From assembly GCA_001462255.1 (NCBI GenBank), contig LIUJ01000180.1:1-11941 (forward strand): 11,941 nucleotides of DNA, read 5' to 3'. This document shows positions 1-6,582 of this stretch, piece after piece. The DNA comes from Fibrobacteria bacterium GUT77. GTDB taxonomy: Bacteria > Fibrobacterota > Chitinivibrionia > Chitinivibrionales > Chitinispirillaceae. The position numbers and the translations under genes are program-made. The notes beneath the pieces were generated by a model. That model was not told the DNA's origin and made no database searches. It saw only the letters and a list, made by a program, of their open reading frames with translations. Every line of letters begins with the position of its first letter. Positions within the stretch are counted from its first letter, which is position 1.

Positions 1-1
1 C

Positions 2-391
2 GGGCGTCTATCCGACGTCTCCGCCGCGCTTAAGGACAACGACATCAACATCCGCGCCATAACAATCGCCGAATCGCAGAACTACGGCGTGTTGCGGATG
101 ATCGTCAACAGCCCCGACATCGCCCTATCCGTCCTAAAGTCCGCCGGTTTCGTGGTGAAAAAGAATCCGGTGCTGGCAGTGGAGGTAGACGACCGCGAGG
201 GAATTTTGCACGACATCGTGATGCTCTGCGGCACCGTCGGGCTCAATATCGAGTACATGTACTCGTTCATAGAGCAGGTATCGGGAAAGGCGATTCTCTT
301 CATGCGTTTTGAGGGAACGGAGGCGGCGGAAAAGGTGTTCGCCGACAACGGGTACCGCTTGCTTTCGGCGGAAGAGGTTTGTCTTATTTAA
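2..391 (+). CDS. Tandem ACT-domain protein, 5' end missing
   Basis: The frame is open from the first full codon of the window and ends in TAA at 391, giving 129 residues; the true start lies upstream. Two ACT-like halves are visible. The first ends around 'FVVKKNPVLAVEV'. The second starts with 'VLAVEVDDREGILHDIVMLC' and continues through 'LNIEYMYSF', the usual beta-alpha-beta pattern in which a D-x-x-G-x-L turn binds a small ligand. Proteins of this size with two ACT domains are known as amino-acid-binding regulators, often encoded beside phenylacetate-CoA ligase genes, but the upstream neighbour is outside the window so that link cannot be tested. An internal ATG at 89 is not the start, because homologous-looking ACT sequence continues in front of it. 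The ligand is unknown. The gene converges on pyrD with only three bases between the stops and no terminator hairpin. Confidence 0.8.
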   Translation, partial: GRLSDVSAALKDNDINIRAITIAESQNYGVLRMIVNSPDIALSVLKSAGFVVKKNPVLAVEVDDREGILHDIVMLCGTVGLNIEYMYSFIEQVSGKAILFMRFEGTEAAEKVFADNGYRLLSAEEVCLI

Positions 392-394
392 CGG

Positions 395-1318
395 TCATTC
401 CGCAATCCCGCAAATCTCTTTAAGCGACGGCACCCCGTTGCTAACGCAGTATTTCCGTATTCCCGACAGCACGAGGGAGGCGGTTTTGGGGTTTACGAAG
501 TTGGCCGTTCCTATCTGTATGGCCGACGCGCCGGCCATGATGTATTGCAGAGCGTCGTCGGCGGAGGTTATTCCGCCCATGCCGATTATCGGTATTGACA
601 CCGCCCGTTTGACACGATACGTGAGGGCGACGCCGACGGGGCGCACCGCCGGGCCGGAGAGTCCGCCGGTCTTCGCGCCGAGAACCGCTTTTTTTCCCTT
701 AACGTCTATCACCATTCCTACAAGGGTATTGATCAGCGAGACGGCGTCGGCCCCGCCGGCCTCGGCGGCCTTCGCTATCGCGGTTATGTCCGTTACGTTC
801 GGGGTTAATTTTATGATAAGCGGCTTCTTTGTCGATTTGCGTAAAGACGACGTAAGCCGTTCCACCTGCGCGGGGTCGGTGCCGAAGGCGAGGCCGCCGT
901 GGTTGACGTTGGGGCAGGAGACGTTTATTTCGTAGCCGAAGACGCCGTTTGCGTCAACGTTTTCAATTCTGTCGATAACCCGCCGATATTCATCCTCCGT
1001 CGCCCCCGCCGCGTTCACAATAACCGCGCACGGTAGGGTACTCAAATACGGTAATTTATCCGTGATGAATTTTTCTACCCCCACGTTTGCCAGTCCGATG
1101 GAATTTAGAATTCCCGAAGGCGTTTCGATAAGCCGCGGCGGGGCGTTGCCGGGGCGCGGCTCAAGGGTTACGGCCTTGGTGTATATCGCGCCGATGTCGG
1201 AAAAATCAACCAACCCGCGGTACTCGCTGCCGTAGCCGAATGTTCCCGACGCTACGCCTACGGGGTTGGGGATGGTATTCGCGCCTATTCTTACGGATAA
1301 GTCTACATTCGTTCCCAT
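395..1318 (-). CDS. pyrD: Dihydroorotate dehydrogenase B (NAD+), catalytic subunit
   Basis: This is the class 1B FMN subunit that oxidises dihydroorotate to orotate in de novo pyrimidine synthesis, passing electrons to PyrK. The 307-residue length is standard. Visible motifs are 'NPVGVASGTFGYG' near residue 18, the flavin lysine in 'YTKAV' (K48), 'LNSIGLAN' (71-78), and 'NVSCPN' with catalytic Cys135, which distinguishes class 1 enzymes from the serine-using class 2. K170 in 'IIKLTPN' and the phosphate-binding 'GMGGI' (246-250) follow. The start at 1318 is supported by an AAGGA ribosome site (plus-strand 1325-1329) six bases upstream. Its first codons overlap the end of pyrK by 16 bp, so the two are translationally coupled in one operon, with pyrK first as in Bacillus. 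The protein is cytosolic. The usual LNSIGLQN glutamine is alanine here, a minor departure. Confidence 0.95.
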   Translation of the reverse strand: MGTNVDLSVRIGANTIPNPVGVASGTFGYGSEYRGLVDFSDIGAIYTKAVTLEPRPGNAPPRLIETPSGILNSIGLANVGVEKFITDKLPYLSTLPCAVIVNAAGATEDEYRRVIDRIENVDANGVFGYEINVSCPNVNHGGLAFGTDPAQVERLTSSLRKSTKKPLIIKLTPNVTDITAIAKAAEAGGADAVSLINTLVGMVIDVKGKKAVLGAKTGGLSGPAVRPVGVALTYRVKRAVSIPIIGMGGITSADDALQYIMAGASAIQIGTANFVNPKTASLVLSGIRKYCVSNGVPSLKEICGIAE

Positions 1319-2100
1319 AACACGTCCTTACCGTTGAAGATAGGGCCTTCTTTGCACACGCGAGAGTATCCGTTTACAGTTGGAACGACGCAACCCATAC
1401 AGGCGCCTACGCCGCAGGCCATTACCGCTTCTAACGAGACAAGGCAGTTTGCGTTGCGGTCTTTGGCTATTTTGCTTACGGACTTCAACATCGGCAACGG
1501 GCCGCAGGCGTATATCGTCGTATCGGTATTTATGTCGGGCAAAATATTAGCGTTTATATAATCCGCCGCCGTGCCGCGAAAACCGGCGCTGCCGTCGTCG
1601 GTGCAGATTAGTGGGTTGGCGGCCGTAAACCTTTTTATCGACGGTATAAAACCTTCATTCCGGCAACCGAAGACGAACCGCGACGAGATGTTGCGGGAGG
1701 TTAGATATGACGATAGGAAGAGCATAGGCCCCAAACCTATGCCGCCGGCGACTATTATATGTTTCGACCGATCTGTATCTACGGCGAACGGCGTTCCGAG
1801 CGGCCCGATAACGTCGAGCTCCTCCCCGCGCCGCGCCGACGCCAAAAACTCCGTCCCTATACCGCGCGTTTGATAGATTATTCTAACTACGGAAGAATCC
1901 GCGTCAAAACTAGAGAACGCGAAAGGGCGGCGCAACAACGGAACGGTACCTTTGCCGTTACCGATGCGAATAGTCAAAAACTGCCCGGGCGTAGGGGCGG
2001 GGGCGTGTGAGTTCCACTCCAGCTCCAGCTCGTAGAATCCGTCGCTTAGCCGGTTGTTGTCGAGCGCTCGCGATATGAATTGGGTAGGGTGTGTTATCAT
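1303..2100 (-). CDS. pyrK: Dihydroorotate dehydrogenase B, electron transfer subunit
   Basis: PyrK carries FAD and a [2Fe-2S] cluster and moves electrons from PyrD to NAD+. The 265 residues follow the family order: a ferredoxin-reductase-like FAD barrel with 'RRPF' (57-60), an NAD-binding lobe with 'IIVAGGIGLGPM' (115-126) and 'YACGPLPM' (197-204), and a C-terminal cluster site with C229, C234, C237 and C249 (C-x4-C-x2-C-x11-C). All four ligands are present. The ATG at 2100 gives an N-terminus of normal family length; no good Shine-Dalgarno precedes it, only the 8-bp palindrome TACCGGTA directly upstream. The gene overlaps pyrD by 16 bp and is first in the pair. The divergent gap holds a TATAAT on this strand (about 2178-2183) but no convincing -35 for it, so its promoter is unassigned. 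Confidence 0.94.
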   Translation of the reverse strand: MITHPTQFISRALDNNRLSDGFYELELEWNSHAPAPTPGQFLTIRIGNGKGTVPLLRRPFAFSSFDADSSVVRIIYQTRGIGTEFLASARRGEELDVIGPLGTPFAVDTDRSKHIIVAGGIGLGPMLFLSSYLTSRNISSRFVFGCRNEGFIPSIKRFTAANPLICTDDGSAGFRGTAADYINANILPDINTDTTIYACGPLPMLKSVSKIAKDRNANCLVSLEAVMACGVGACMGCVVPTVNGYSRVCKEGPIFNGKDVLWERM

Positions 2101-2150
2101 TACCGGTAATATACATTACGCGCGCCGCCGCGCGGTCGAATTTAAGGACT

Positions 2151-2180
2151 TTGACTTTTGGGCGGCGCGTAAATTATATT
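2151..2180 (+). promoter_or_regulatory. Sigma70-type promoter for the hybrid histidine kinase gene
   Basis: TTGACT at 2151-2156 and TATATT at 2175-2180 are separated by 18 bp, close to consensus spacing. Transcription would start near 2187 and give a leader of about 50 nt before the ATG at 2240. The promoter lies inside the longest open frame running from 2054, which argues that the real start of the kinase is downstream of it. The assignment is by pattern only. Confidence 0.5.
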
Positions 2181-2239
2181 ATAGGATAGTATTGATTACA
2201 GGTGCCGGTACCGAGTCAATATTAATCGCGGTAAAGAAA

Positions 2240-4183
2240 ATGCAACAGACTATCGATAAAGACAGAAGCCAAATACGTATCTTGGTCATTGAGGACGAGG
2301 ATTACGCTCGCGAGTGCATAAGCGACTTCCTCGAACTCGTCGGCTTTTCCGCCGTACAGGCCAAAAACGGGCGCGAGGGGATCGAGCTCTTCGGGAAGTG
2401 CGGGCCCAACGTCGTAATCACCGACATTAAGATGCCGGAGATGGACGGGTTCGACATCCTTAAGTTCGTGCAGGTTTATTCCGCCGAGACGCCTGTAATC
2501 GTCATATCCGGCACCGACTCGCGCGACGACGTGGCGCAGTGCCTCAAGCTTGGGGCGTGGGATTACATCGTCAAGCCGGTATACGACTACGGCGTGCTTG
2601 AGATGGCCGTTCTGCGCGCTCTTGAGAAGAAGACGCTTCTTGAGGAGAACCGGCGATACAAGGAGTACCTTGAGGAGGAGGTCATAAAGCGCTCCGACGA
2701 GTTGTTGAGTAGCGCCGTGCGCTTCAAGACGCTCTTCAATTTGGCAAGCGACCTTCTTTTTATCCACGACGGCGGCGGCAAGATCATCGATTGCAACGAG
2801 ATGGCCTTCCGTCATACCGGCTACGGCCGCAAGCGGTTGCTTGAAATGAATATGCGCGACCTGATTCTGCCCGCGGACGCGGGGCACTTTGAGCGCGTCA
2901 TGGCGCGGTTGCCGAGCAAGAGTAGCGTTATGTACGAACTCCGTTTCGTTCACAACGGCGGCGCGGTGTCCGTCATGGAGTTGAGCGCTACTATGATTAC
3001 TACCGAGGCCCCCCCTATAGCGTTCGTTATCTGTCGCGACGTATCCGAGAGGCGGCGGATGGAGCAGGAGCGCGAGGAGCTGAAGGCGCGGGTTGCGGCG
3101 GCTCAGAGGGTGGAGCTTGTGGGGATGCTTGTAAGCGGCATAGCCCACGATTTCAACAACGTGCTGACGGCGCTTACCGGTTACGCCTCCCTATTGCAAA
3201 CGGACGCGGCCAAAATCGGCGCGCCGGTGGCGGCCTACGCGGATAAGATAACTGAAATCGCGGCTAAGGGGCAGGGGCTCTCCGCCCGCCTTATGTCGTT
3301 CATACGCAAAAAACGCGACGAACTCGTCCCGGTAGACGTCCACAAGATACTGACGGAGACGGAACAGTTCTTACGCCCCAACTGCAAGCGGATAAAAATC
3401 GAACTTGACCTCGGCGCCGAAAAGAGCGTCGTCTTGGGGGGCGACTCGCAGATACAGAGCGTATTTCTCAACCTCGGCCTAAACGCGCGGGACGCAATGC
3501 CGGACGGCGGCACCCTCACCTTTAGAACTTACAATGAGGAACTGTGCGTGGGTTCCGAGCGTAAAGGTTGCGGGTTTATAAAGATAGACGTAGCCGATAC
3601 CGGCACGGGCATGGACGAAACGGTCATAGGCAAGATATTTGAGCCGCTCTTCACCACAAAGCCGCCGGGTGCCGGAACGGGGATCGGCCTACCCAGCGTC
3701 CTCTGCGGTGTAAAAAACATGCACGGGAGCGTAGGGGTGGACAGCAAGGTGGGTGTGGGCACAACCTTCAAAATATCGTTTCCGCTCTACGGCGGCGCGT
3801 CCGAGAACGTTGACCTCAGCGGAAAACGGGTGCTGATTGTTACCGAAGACGCCGAGACCGCGGGGCGGATGAGCGAACGGCTTGCGCGGGATGGGATAGG
3901 CGCGCGTCACATAAGCGAGCCGGAGGTCGCGCTCGATCTGATACGCGACGACGCATCGGGGACGGCGGCGGTCATAGTCGACTACGATTTGCAGGTGTAC
4001 GACGAAACCGGTTTTGTCAGCGCGATAGCCGACGCCGCGCCGGAGATGCTTGTAATAAAGGTGCTCTCCAAGGAGCGCATAACGCTGGGTTCAAATAAAA
4101 ATTATTTAGCGTTCGTCAACGTGCCCACGGATTCGGACATGTTCTTTGAGTCGCTTGTGATGTACATACGCGATCGGGCGTAA
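2240..4183 (+). CDS. Hybrid sensor: REC-PAS-histidine kinase-REC
   Basis: A soluble two-component protein of 647 residues when started at the ATG at 2240. An upstream ATG at 2054 in the same frame would overlap pyrK and add 62 residues without homology before the receiver domain, so I reject it. Domain order: receiver (about 12-125) with acidic pocket 'IEDED', phospho-acceptor D62 in 'ITDIKMP', S90 and K112 in 'IVKP'; a coiled linker (130-160); PAS (about 160-270); HisKA with H303 in 'GIAHDFNN'; HATPase with N-box N415, G1 'DTGTGM' (453-458), F-box 'FEPLFTTK' and G2 'GTGIGL'; and a second receiver (528-647). The second receiver keeps an aspartate at D581 ('VIVDYDL'), but the expected lysine position reads 'FVNVP', so it looks degenerate. 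No membrane segment or output DNA-binding domain is visible. The input signal and partner regulator are unknown, and no cognate gene is adjacent. Confidence 0.9.
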   Translation: MQQTIDKDRSQIRILVIEDEDYARECISDFLELVGFSAVQAKNGREGIELFGKCGPNVVITDIKMPEMDGFDILKFVQVYSAETPVIVISGTDSRDDVAQCLKLGAWDYIVKPVYDYGVLEMAVLRALEKKTLLEENRRYKEYLEEEVIKRSDELLSSAVRFKTLFNLASDLLFIHDGGGKIIDCNEMAFRHTGYGRKRLLEMNMRDLILPADAGHFERVMARLPSKSSVMYELRFVHNGGAVSVMELSATMITTEAPPIAFVICRDVSERRRMEQEREELKARVAAAQRVELVGMLVSGIAHDFNNVLTALTGYASLLQTDAAKIGAPVAAYADKITEIAAKGQGLSARLMSFIRKKRDELVPVDVHKILTETEQFLRPNCKRIKIELDLGAEKSVVLGGDSQIQSVFLNLGLNARDAMPDGGTLTFRTYNEELCVGSERKGCGFIKIDVADTGTGMDETVIGKIFEPLFTTKPPGAGTGIGLPSVLCGVKNMHGSVGVDSKVGVGTTFKISFPLYGGASENVDLSGKRVLIVTEDAETAGRMSERLARDGIGARHISEPEVALDLIRDDASGTAAVIVDYDLQVYDETGFVSAIADAAPEMLVIKVLSKERITLGSNKNYLAFVNVPTDSDMFFESLVMYIRDRA

Positions 4184-4205
4184 AAAACGGTTGGGTTAAA
4201 TGCAT

Positions 4206-4304
4206 CTGGATTGCTTCGCTTCGCTCGCAATGACAGGTGAGGTCGTCATTGCGAGGCGGTGCATTGAGCGTAGTCGAAATGAGCGTAGCGACGAAGCAAT
4301 CCAG
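4206..4304. repeat. Palindromic dispersed repeat, composite copy with nested second repeat
   Basis: Left arm 4206-4234 contains ATTGCTTCGCTTCGCTCG and ends CAATGAC. The right arm begins GTCATTGCGAG (4245-4255) and resumes GAGCGTAGCGACGAAGCAAT at 4281-4300. Compared with the intact copy at 7544-7581, the right arm is split by 25 extra bases (4256-4280). Read in reverse complement this insert begins ATTTCGACTACGCTCAATG and is one unit of the repeat expanded in holB. The element occupies most of the gap between the kinase gene and the dispanin gene (4184-4407) and would fold into a strong hairpin if transcribed. No encoded protein; likely a non-autonomous, REP- or MITE-like sequence. The remainder of the gap is AT-rich. 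Confidence 0.8.
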
Positions 4305-4309
4305 GAAAT

Positions 4310-4345
4310 ATTGATACAAAAAAACGTTTGTTTAATTGATACAAA
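4310..4345. repeat. 11-nt direct repeat upstream of the dispanin gene
   Basis: ATTGATACAAA occurs twice, at 4310-4320 and 4335-4345, a pitch of 25 bp, in the AT-rich stretch before the dispanin gene. It could be an operator pair or a by-product of repeat insertion. Nothing else supports a function, and chance in AT-rich DNA is possible. Confidence 0.3.
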
Positions 4346-4407
4346 TCGGCTTAATGCTTTGATTTTAATTATTTACACTGTAAATTGCAAAAAGGTACGG
4401 AGATGGC

Positions 4408-4818
4408 ATGGAACACTGTTCAAATTGCGGGGCGGAGCTTAAACCCGACGCCAATTTTTGCTCGGATTGCGGCGCGGCGCGGGTGAATATCGCGCCCGCG
4501 GCGGAGGTTGTTGAGTCGGCGGGCGCCGTTCGATCCGCTCCGGTTCCGCCGCCGCGAAAGATTGAGAATCACTTGATAAAATCGATTATCGCCACGCTCT
4601 GTTGTTGTATGCCGTTTGGCGTAGTGGGGATAGTTTACGCCGCGAAGGTGGACGCGCTCTTGAGGCAGGGCGACTACGCCGCGGCGGAAGAGGCCGGCCA
4701 AAAAGCCGGGTTGTGGAGCAATTTGTCTATAGGCGTAGGGTTAGTGGTGAACGTGTTGACCGCCGTTTTAACGTTTTTGACGTTTTATAATCAGATGAAG
4801 GAAGGGGTGTTGCCGTAG
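4408..4818 (+). CDS. Zinc-ribbon dispanin (CD225) membrane protein
   Basis: A 136-residue protein. An N-terminal zinc ribbon (C4, C7, C18, C21: 'CSNCGAELKPDANFCSDCG') is followed by an Ala/Pro-rich linker and a CD225/dispanin domain (about 52-130). The domain shows its hallmark 'IIATLCCCMPFGVVGIVYAAKVDALLRQGDY' region, here split as a first hydrophobic segment with Cys65-67, then the 'VYAAKVD' and 'GDYAAAEEAGQKA' amphipathic loop, and a second hydrophobic segment (about 107-126). The CD225 family includes vertebrate IFITM proteins; bacterial members are mostly uncharacterised. The start at 4408 is preferred over an out-of-frame ATG at 4403 because GGAG (4399-4402) sits five bases in front of it. 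The DUF2752 gene begins nine bases after the stop, so the two are probably one transcript. It likely sits in the inner membrane; its function is not known. Confidence 0.85.
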   Translation: MEHCSNCGAELKPDANFCSDCGAARVNIAPAAEVVESAGAVRSAPVPPPRKIENHLIKSIIATLCCCMPFGVVGIVYAAKVDALLRQGDYAAAEEAGQKAGLWSNLSIGVGLVVNVLTAVLTFLTFYNQMKEGVLP

Positions 4819-4827
4819 GGCTCGGTT

Positions 4828-5253
4828 ATGGACGAACAAACGCGTCCTCAGGCGCGAATATCGGTTCATCGCGGCGCGGAAGCGTGTAAGTTTTTGGCCG
4901 TATTGATGTTGCCGATTGCCGCCGCGCTGTTCCTTAGGCTGGCTCCGGAGGGGGCGAAACGCTTCTACCCAAGGTGTTTTTTGAATGTGGCGACCGGTCT
5001 CTACTGCCCCGGATGCGGAACGCTAAGGGCGCTTACCGCGCTCGGTGAGTTGGATTTTCGAACGGCCTTTCTATACAACCCGTTCCTATTTTTGATAGTA
5101 GGTCCCTTGGCCGCTTATATGTGCGCGATCTTTCTGAAGAGAGCGATAACGGGACGCTGGGCACCGTCGATCCTTTCGTCCTACAAGGCGGCGTTGCCGA
5201 CGGCTATAGTCGTCATTGTTATCTTTGTGATAAGGAATTTATTTCATGTATAG
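4828..5253 (+). CDS. DUF2752 family membrane protein
   Basis: A 141-residue hydrophobic protein. The family signature is clear: 'YCPGCGTLRAL' (59-69) followed by 'GELDFRTAFLYNPFLFLI' (73-90). Three membrane segments are likely, at about 22-38, 82-104 and 121-138, with C60 and C63 of the C-P-G-C-G motif at the start of the loop between the first two. The role of DUF2752 proteins is unknown; the paired cysteines suggest metal binding or redox chemistry, but that is inference. The ATG at 4828 has only a weak upstream purine run (around 4817-4821), consistent with translation coupled to the dispanin gene nine bases upstream. DUF2752 proteins are, from memory, often encoded beside CD225 or TM2-type small membrane proteins, so the pairing supports a shared membrane-associated job. 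The holB gene follows after 45 bp. Confidence 0.85.
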   Translation: MDEQTRPQARISVHRGAEACKFLAVLMLPIAAALFLRLAPEGAKRFYPRCFLNVATGLYCPGCGTLRALTALGELDFRTAFLYNPFLFLIVGPLAAYMCAIFLKRAITGRWAPSILSSYKAALPTAIVVIVIFVIRNLFHV

Positions 5254-5298
5254 CGGATTAAAAAATGTCCGAATTAAAATCAATGTGCCGGACGCGCA

Positions 5299-6582
5299 AT
5301 GCCTACCGTAAAATGGAACAACCTCGTATCCCAAGACCGCGTGAAGGAGTTGCTCTCCCACGCCTTTGAGTCCGGTGCGCTCGGGCACGCATACCTCTTT
5401 TGCGGCGAGCGTGGGGTGGGCAAGTTCGCCGCGGCCGTCGATTTGGCTATGGCCGTTTTGTGTCAAGGCGGAGGTATGGATGCCGCGCGGCCATGCGGGG
5501 GGTGCCCCTCTTGCCGTAAAGCCGCGTCGTACTCTCACCCGGATTTGCACGTTATAATGCCGCTGTGCTTGAGCGACGAGCACAAGGGGGACAAAGGCAC
5601 CCTGACGACCAAGGGGTGGGAGTACGCCGCGGAGAGCGCCAAGGCGCGTATGGACGATCCCTACAAACTCCCGCGCTACGACGGCATCCCGAATATTCCG
5701 GTGGACTGGATAAGGGAGGCCGACCACGCCGTTATGCGAGGCGCCTCGGAGGGGGGCGGTAGCGTGGTTATTATAGATGGCGTTGAAACCATGAGTAAGG
5801 AATCGGCCAACGCCATGCTTAAAACGCTGGAGGAACCGCCGCCCGGTACGCTCATGCTACTGCTTACGGAGAGGGCGCACGGCGCGTTGCCGACCATACT
5901 CTCGCGTTGCCAGATAGTACGTTTCCCGCTGTTGCCGCCGGAGGTTGTCGCCGCGGAGCTGTACGGGCGCTTCATTTCGACTCCGCTCAATGACCGCGCG
6001 TCGACTCCGCTCAATGACCGCGCGTCGACTCCGCTCAATGATCGTGCGTTGGCTTCGCTTAACGACCGCGTAACCGCCGAGCTTCCGTCCGGTATTGCCG
6101 CCGCCGCGGCCTCCGGGTCAATAGGGATCGCGATAAGCGAGTACGAGAATCCCTTGGACGAATACTACGAGTACGCCGCCTCATTGTGGAGCGATTGCCT
6201 CGGCGGCGACTGGATGGCCGCCGCTACGGCGGCCGACGGCTTGTCGTCCGGCAAGGACTCGTATAACGCCTGCCGGAACACGATCAACTGCCTTATCAGG
6301 TTGATTCGGGCGGCGTTTTTGAAGAAATTCGGGCATAGCGGCGCGTCAATGAATTATATTAAACCAGAACTGCCCGACGGCGCCGCGGGGGTGGGTTCGG
6401 CCACGGGATGGCCAAACGAAATAGAATTGCCGGCGGCAGTCGGCGCTCCAAGCGGGATTTCGACCGTTGTCGGGATGGCTCAGGGGGCGCTTAACGATCT
6501 CGACGCCCATGGGAACGCGTCGCTCGTTATGGCAGGTTTGGTGTGTTCGTTAACGGAGGCGTTGAATGTCAAAAAGCAGTAA
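5299..6582 (+). CDS. holB: DNA polymerase III delta' subunit (clamp loader)
   Basis: Delta' is the stator subunit of the clamp loader that places the sliding clamp on DNA. The 427 residues show the AAA+ fold: 'GHAYLFCGERGVGKFAAA' (29-46), whose P-loop has Phe where ATPases have Thr/Ser, as expected for a non-hydrolysing subunit; a zinc module C55, C66, C69, C72; 'HPDLHVIMP' (80-88); Walker-B-like 'VVIIDGVETM' (156-165); 'NAMLKTLEEPPPGT' (171-184); and the 'SRC' arginine finger (202-204). The protein is longer than usual (around 330). Part of the excess is a tandem STPLNDRA insert (227-258) in the linker before the C-terminal collar domain, and part a loose Gly/Ala-rich segment after about 350. 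The ATG at 5299 is the first in-frame start that leaves the 'WNNLVSQDRV' region intact; no strong ribosome site precedes it. The 3' end overlaps ricT by 17 bp. Confidence 0.92.
   Translation: MPTVKWNNLVSQDRVKELLSHAFESGALGHAYLFCGERGVGKFAAAVDLAMAVLCQGGGMDAARPCGGCPSCRKAASYSHPDLHVIMPLCLSDEHKGDKGTLTTKGWEYAAESAKARMDDPYKLPRYDGIPNIPVDWIREADHAVMRGASEGGGSVVIIDGVETMSKESANAMLKTLEEPPPGTLMLLLTERAHGALPTILSRCQIVRFPLLPPEVVAAELYGRFISTPLNDRASTPLNDRASTPLNDRALASLNDRVTAELPSGIAAAAASGSIGIAISEYENPLDEYYEYAASLWSDCLGGDWMAAATAADGLSSGKDSYNACRNTINCLIRLIRAAFLKKFGHSGASMNYIKPELPDGAAGVGSATGWPNEIELPAAVGAPSGISTVVGMAQGALNDLDAHGNASLVMAGLVCSLTEALNVKKQ
5977..6072 (+). repeat. In-frame 24-bp tandem repeat inside holB
   Basis: Four 24-bp units: 5977-6000 and 6001-6024 are identical (TCGACTCCGCTCAATGACCG then CGCG), 6025-6048 differs by two transitions, and 6049-6072 is more diverged. 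They encode STPLNDRA, STPLNDRA, STPLNDRA and LASLNDRV. The unit, with the preceding ATT, matches the reverse complement of the insert at 4256-4280 apart from one substitution and one indel. The period is a multiple of three, so copy-number change keeps the frame. The near-identical first two units point to recent expansion. Confidence 0.93.
6555..6559 (+). promoter_or_regulatory. Shine-Dalgarno of ricT inside holB
   Basis: GGAGG lies six bases before the ATG at 6566 and within the holB coding region. It fixes the ricT start and indicates translational coupling of the overlapping pair. Confidence 0.8.

Noticed and set aside
309..935. A 208-codon plus-strand frame
   Set aside because: It lies across the ACT stop and antisense to pyrD, whose catalytic motifs are intact; the translation is Arg/Pro-rich and without family features.
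2173..2185. TATAAT on the minus strand as a pyrK promoter
   Set aside because: No acceptable -35 at 16-19 bp; the only TTGACT upstream is about 30 bp away.
2222..3148. A 308-codon open frame on the minus strand
   Set aside because: It is antisense to the receiver and PAS coding region, has no recognisable domain, and reflects the codon bias of the kinase gene.
4200..4442. Short open frames through the repeat at 4206-4304
   Set aside because: They arise from the low-stop repeat sequence on both strands and overlap the dispanin ribosome site; no ribosome site or domain supports them.
5977..6072. Tandem repeats considered as a CRISPR-like array
   Set aside because: The units abut without spacers, are only 24 bp and are read in frame within holB.
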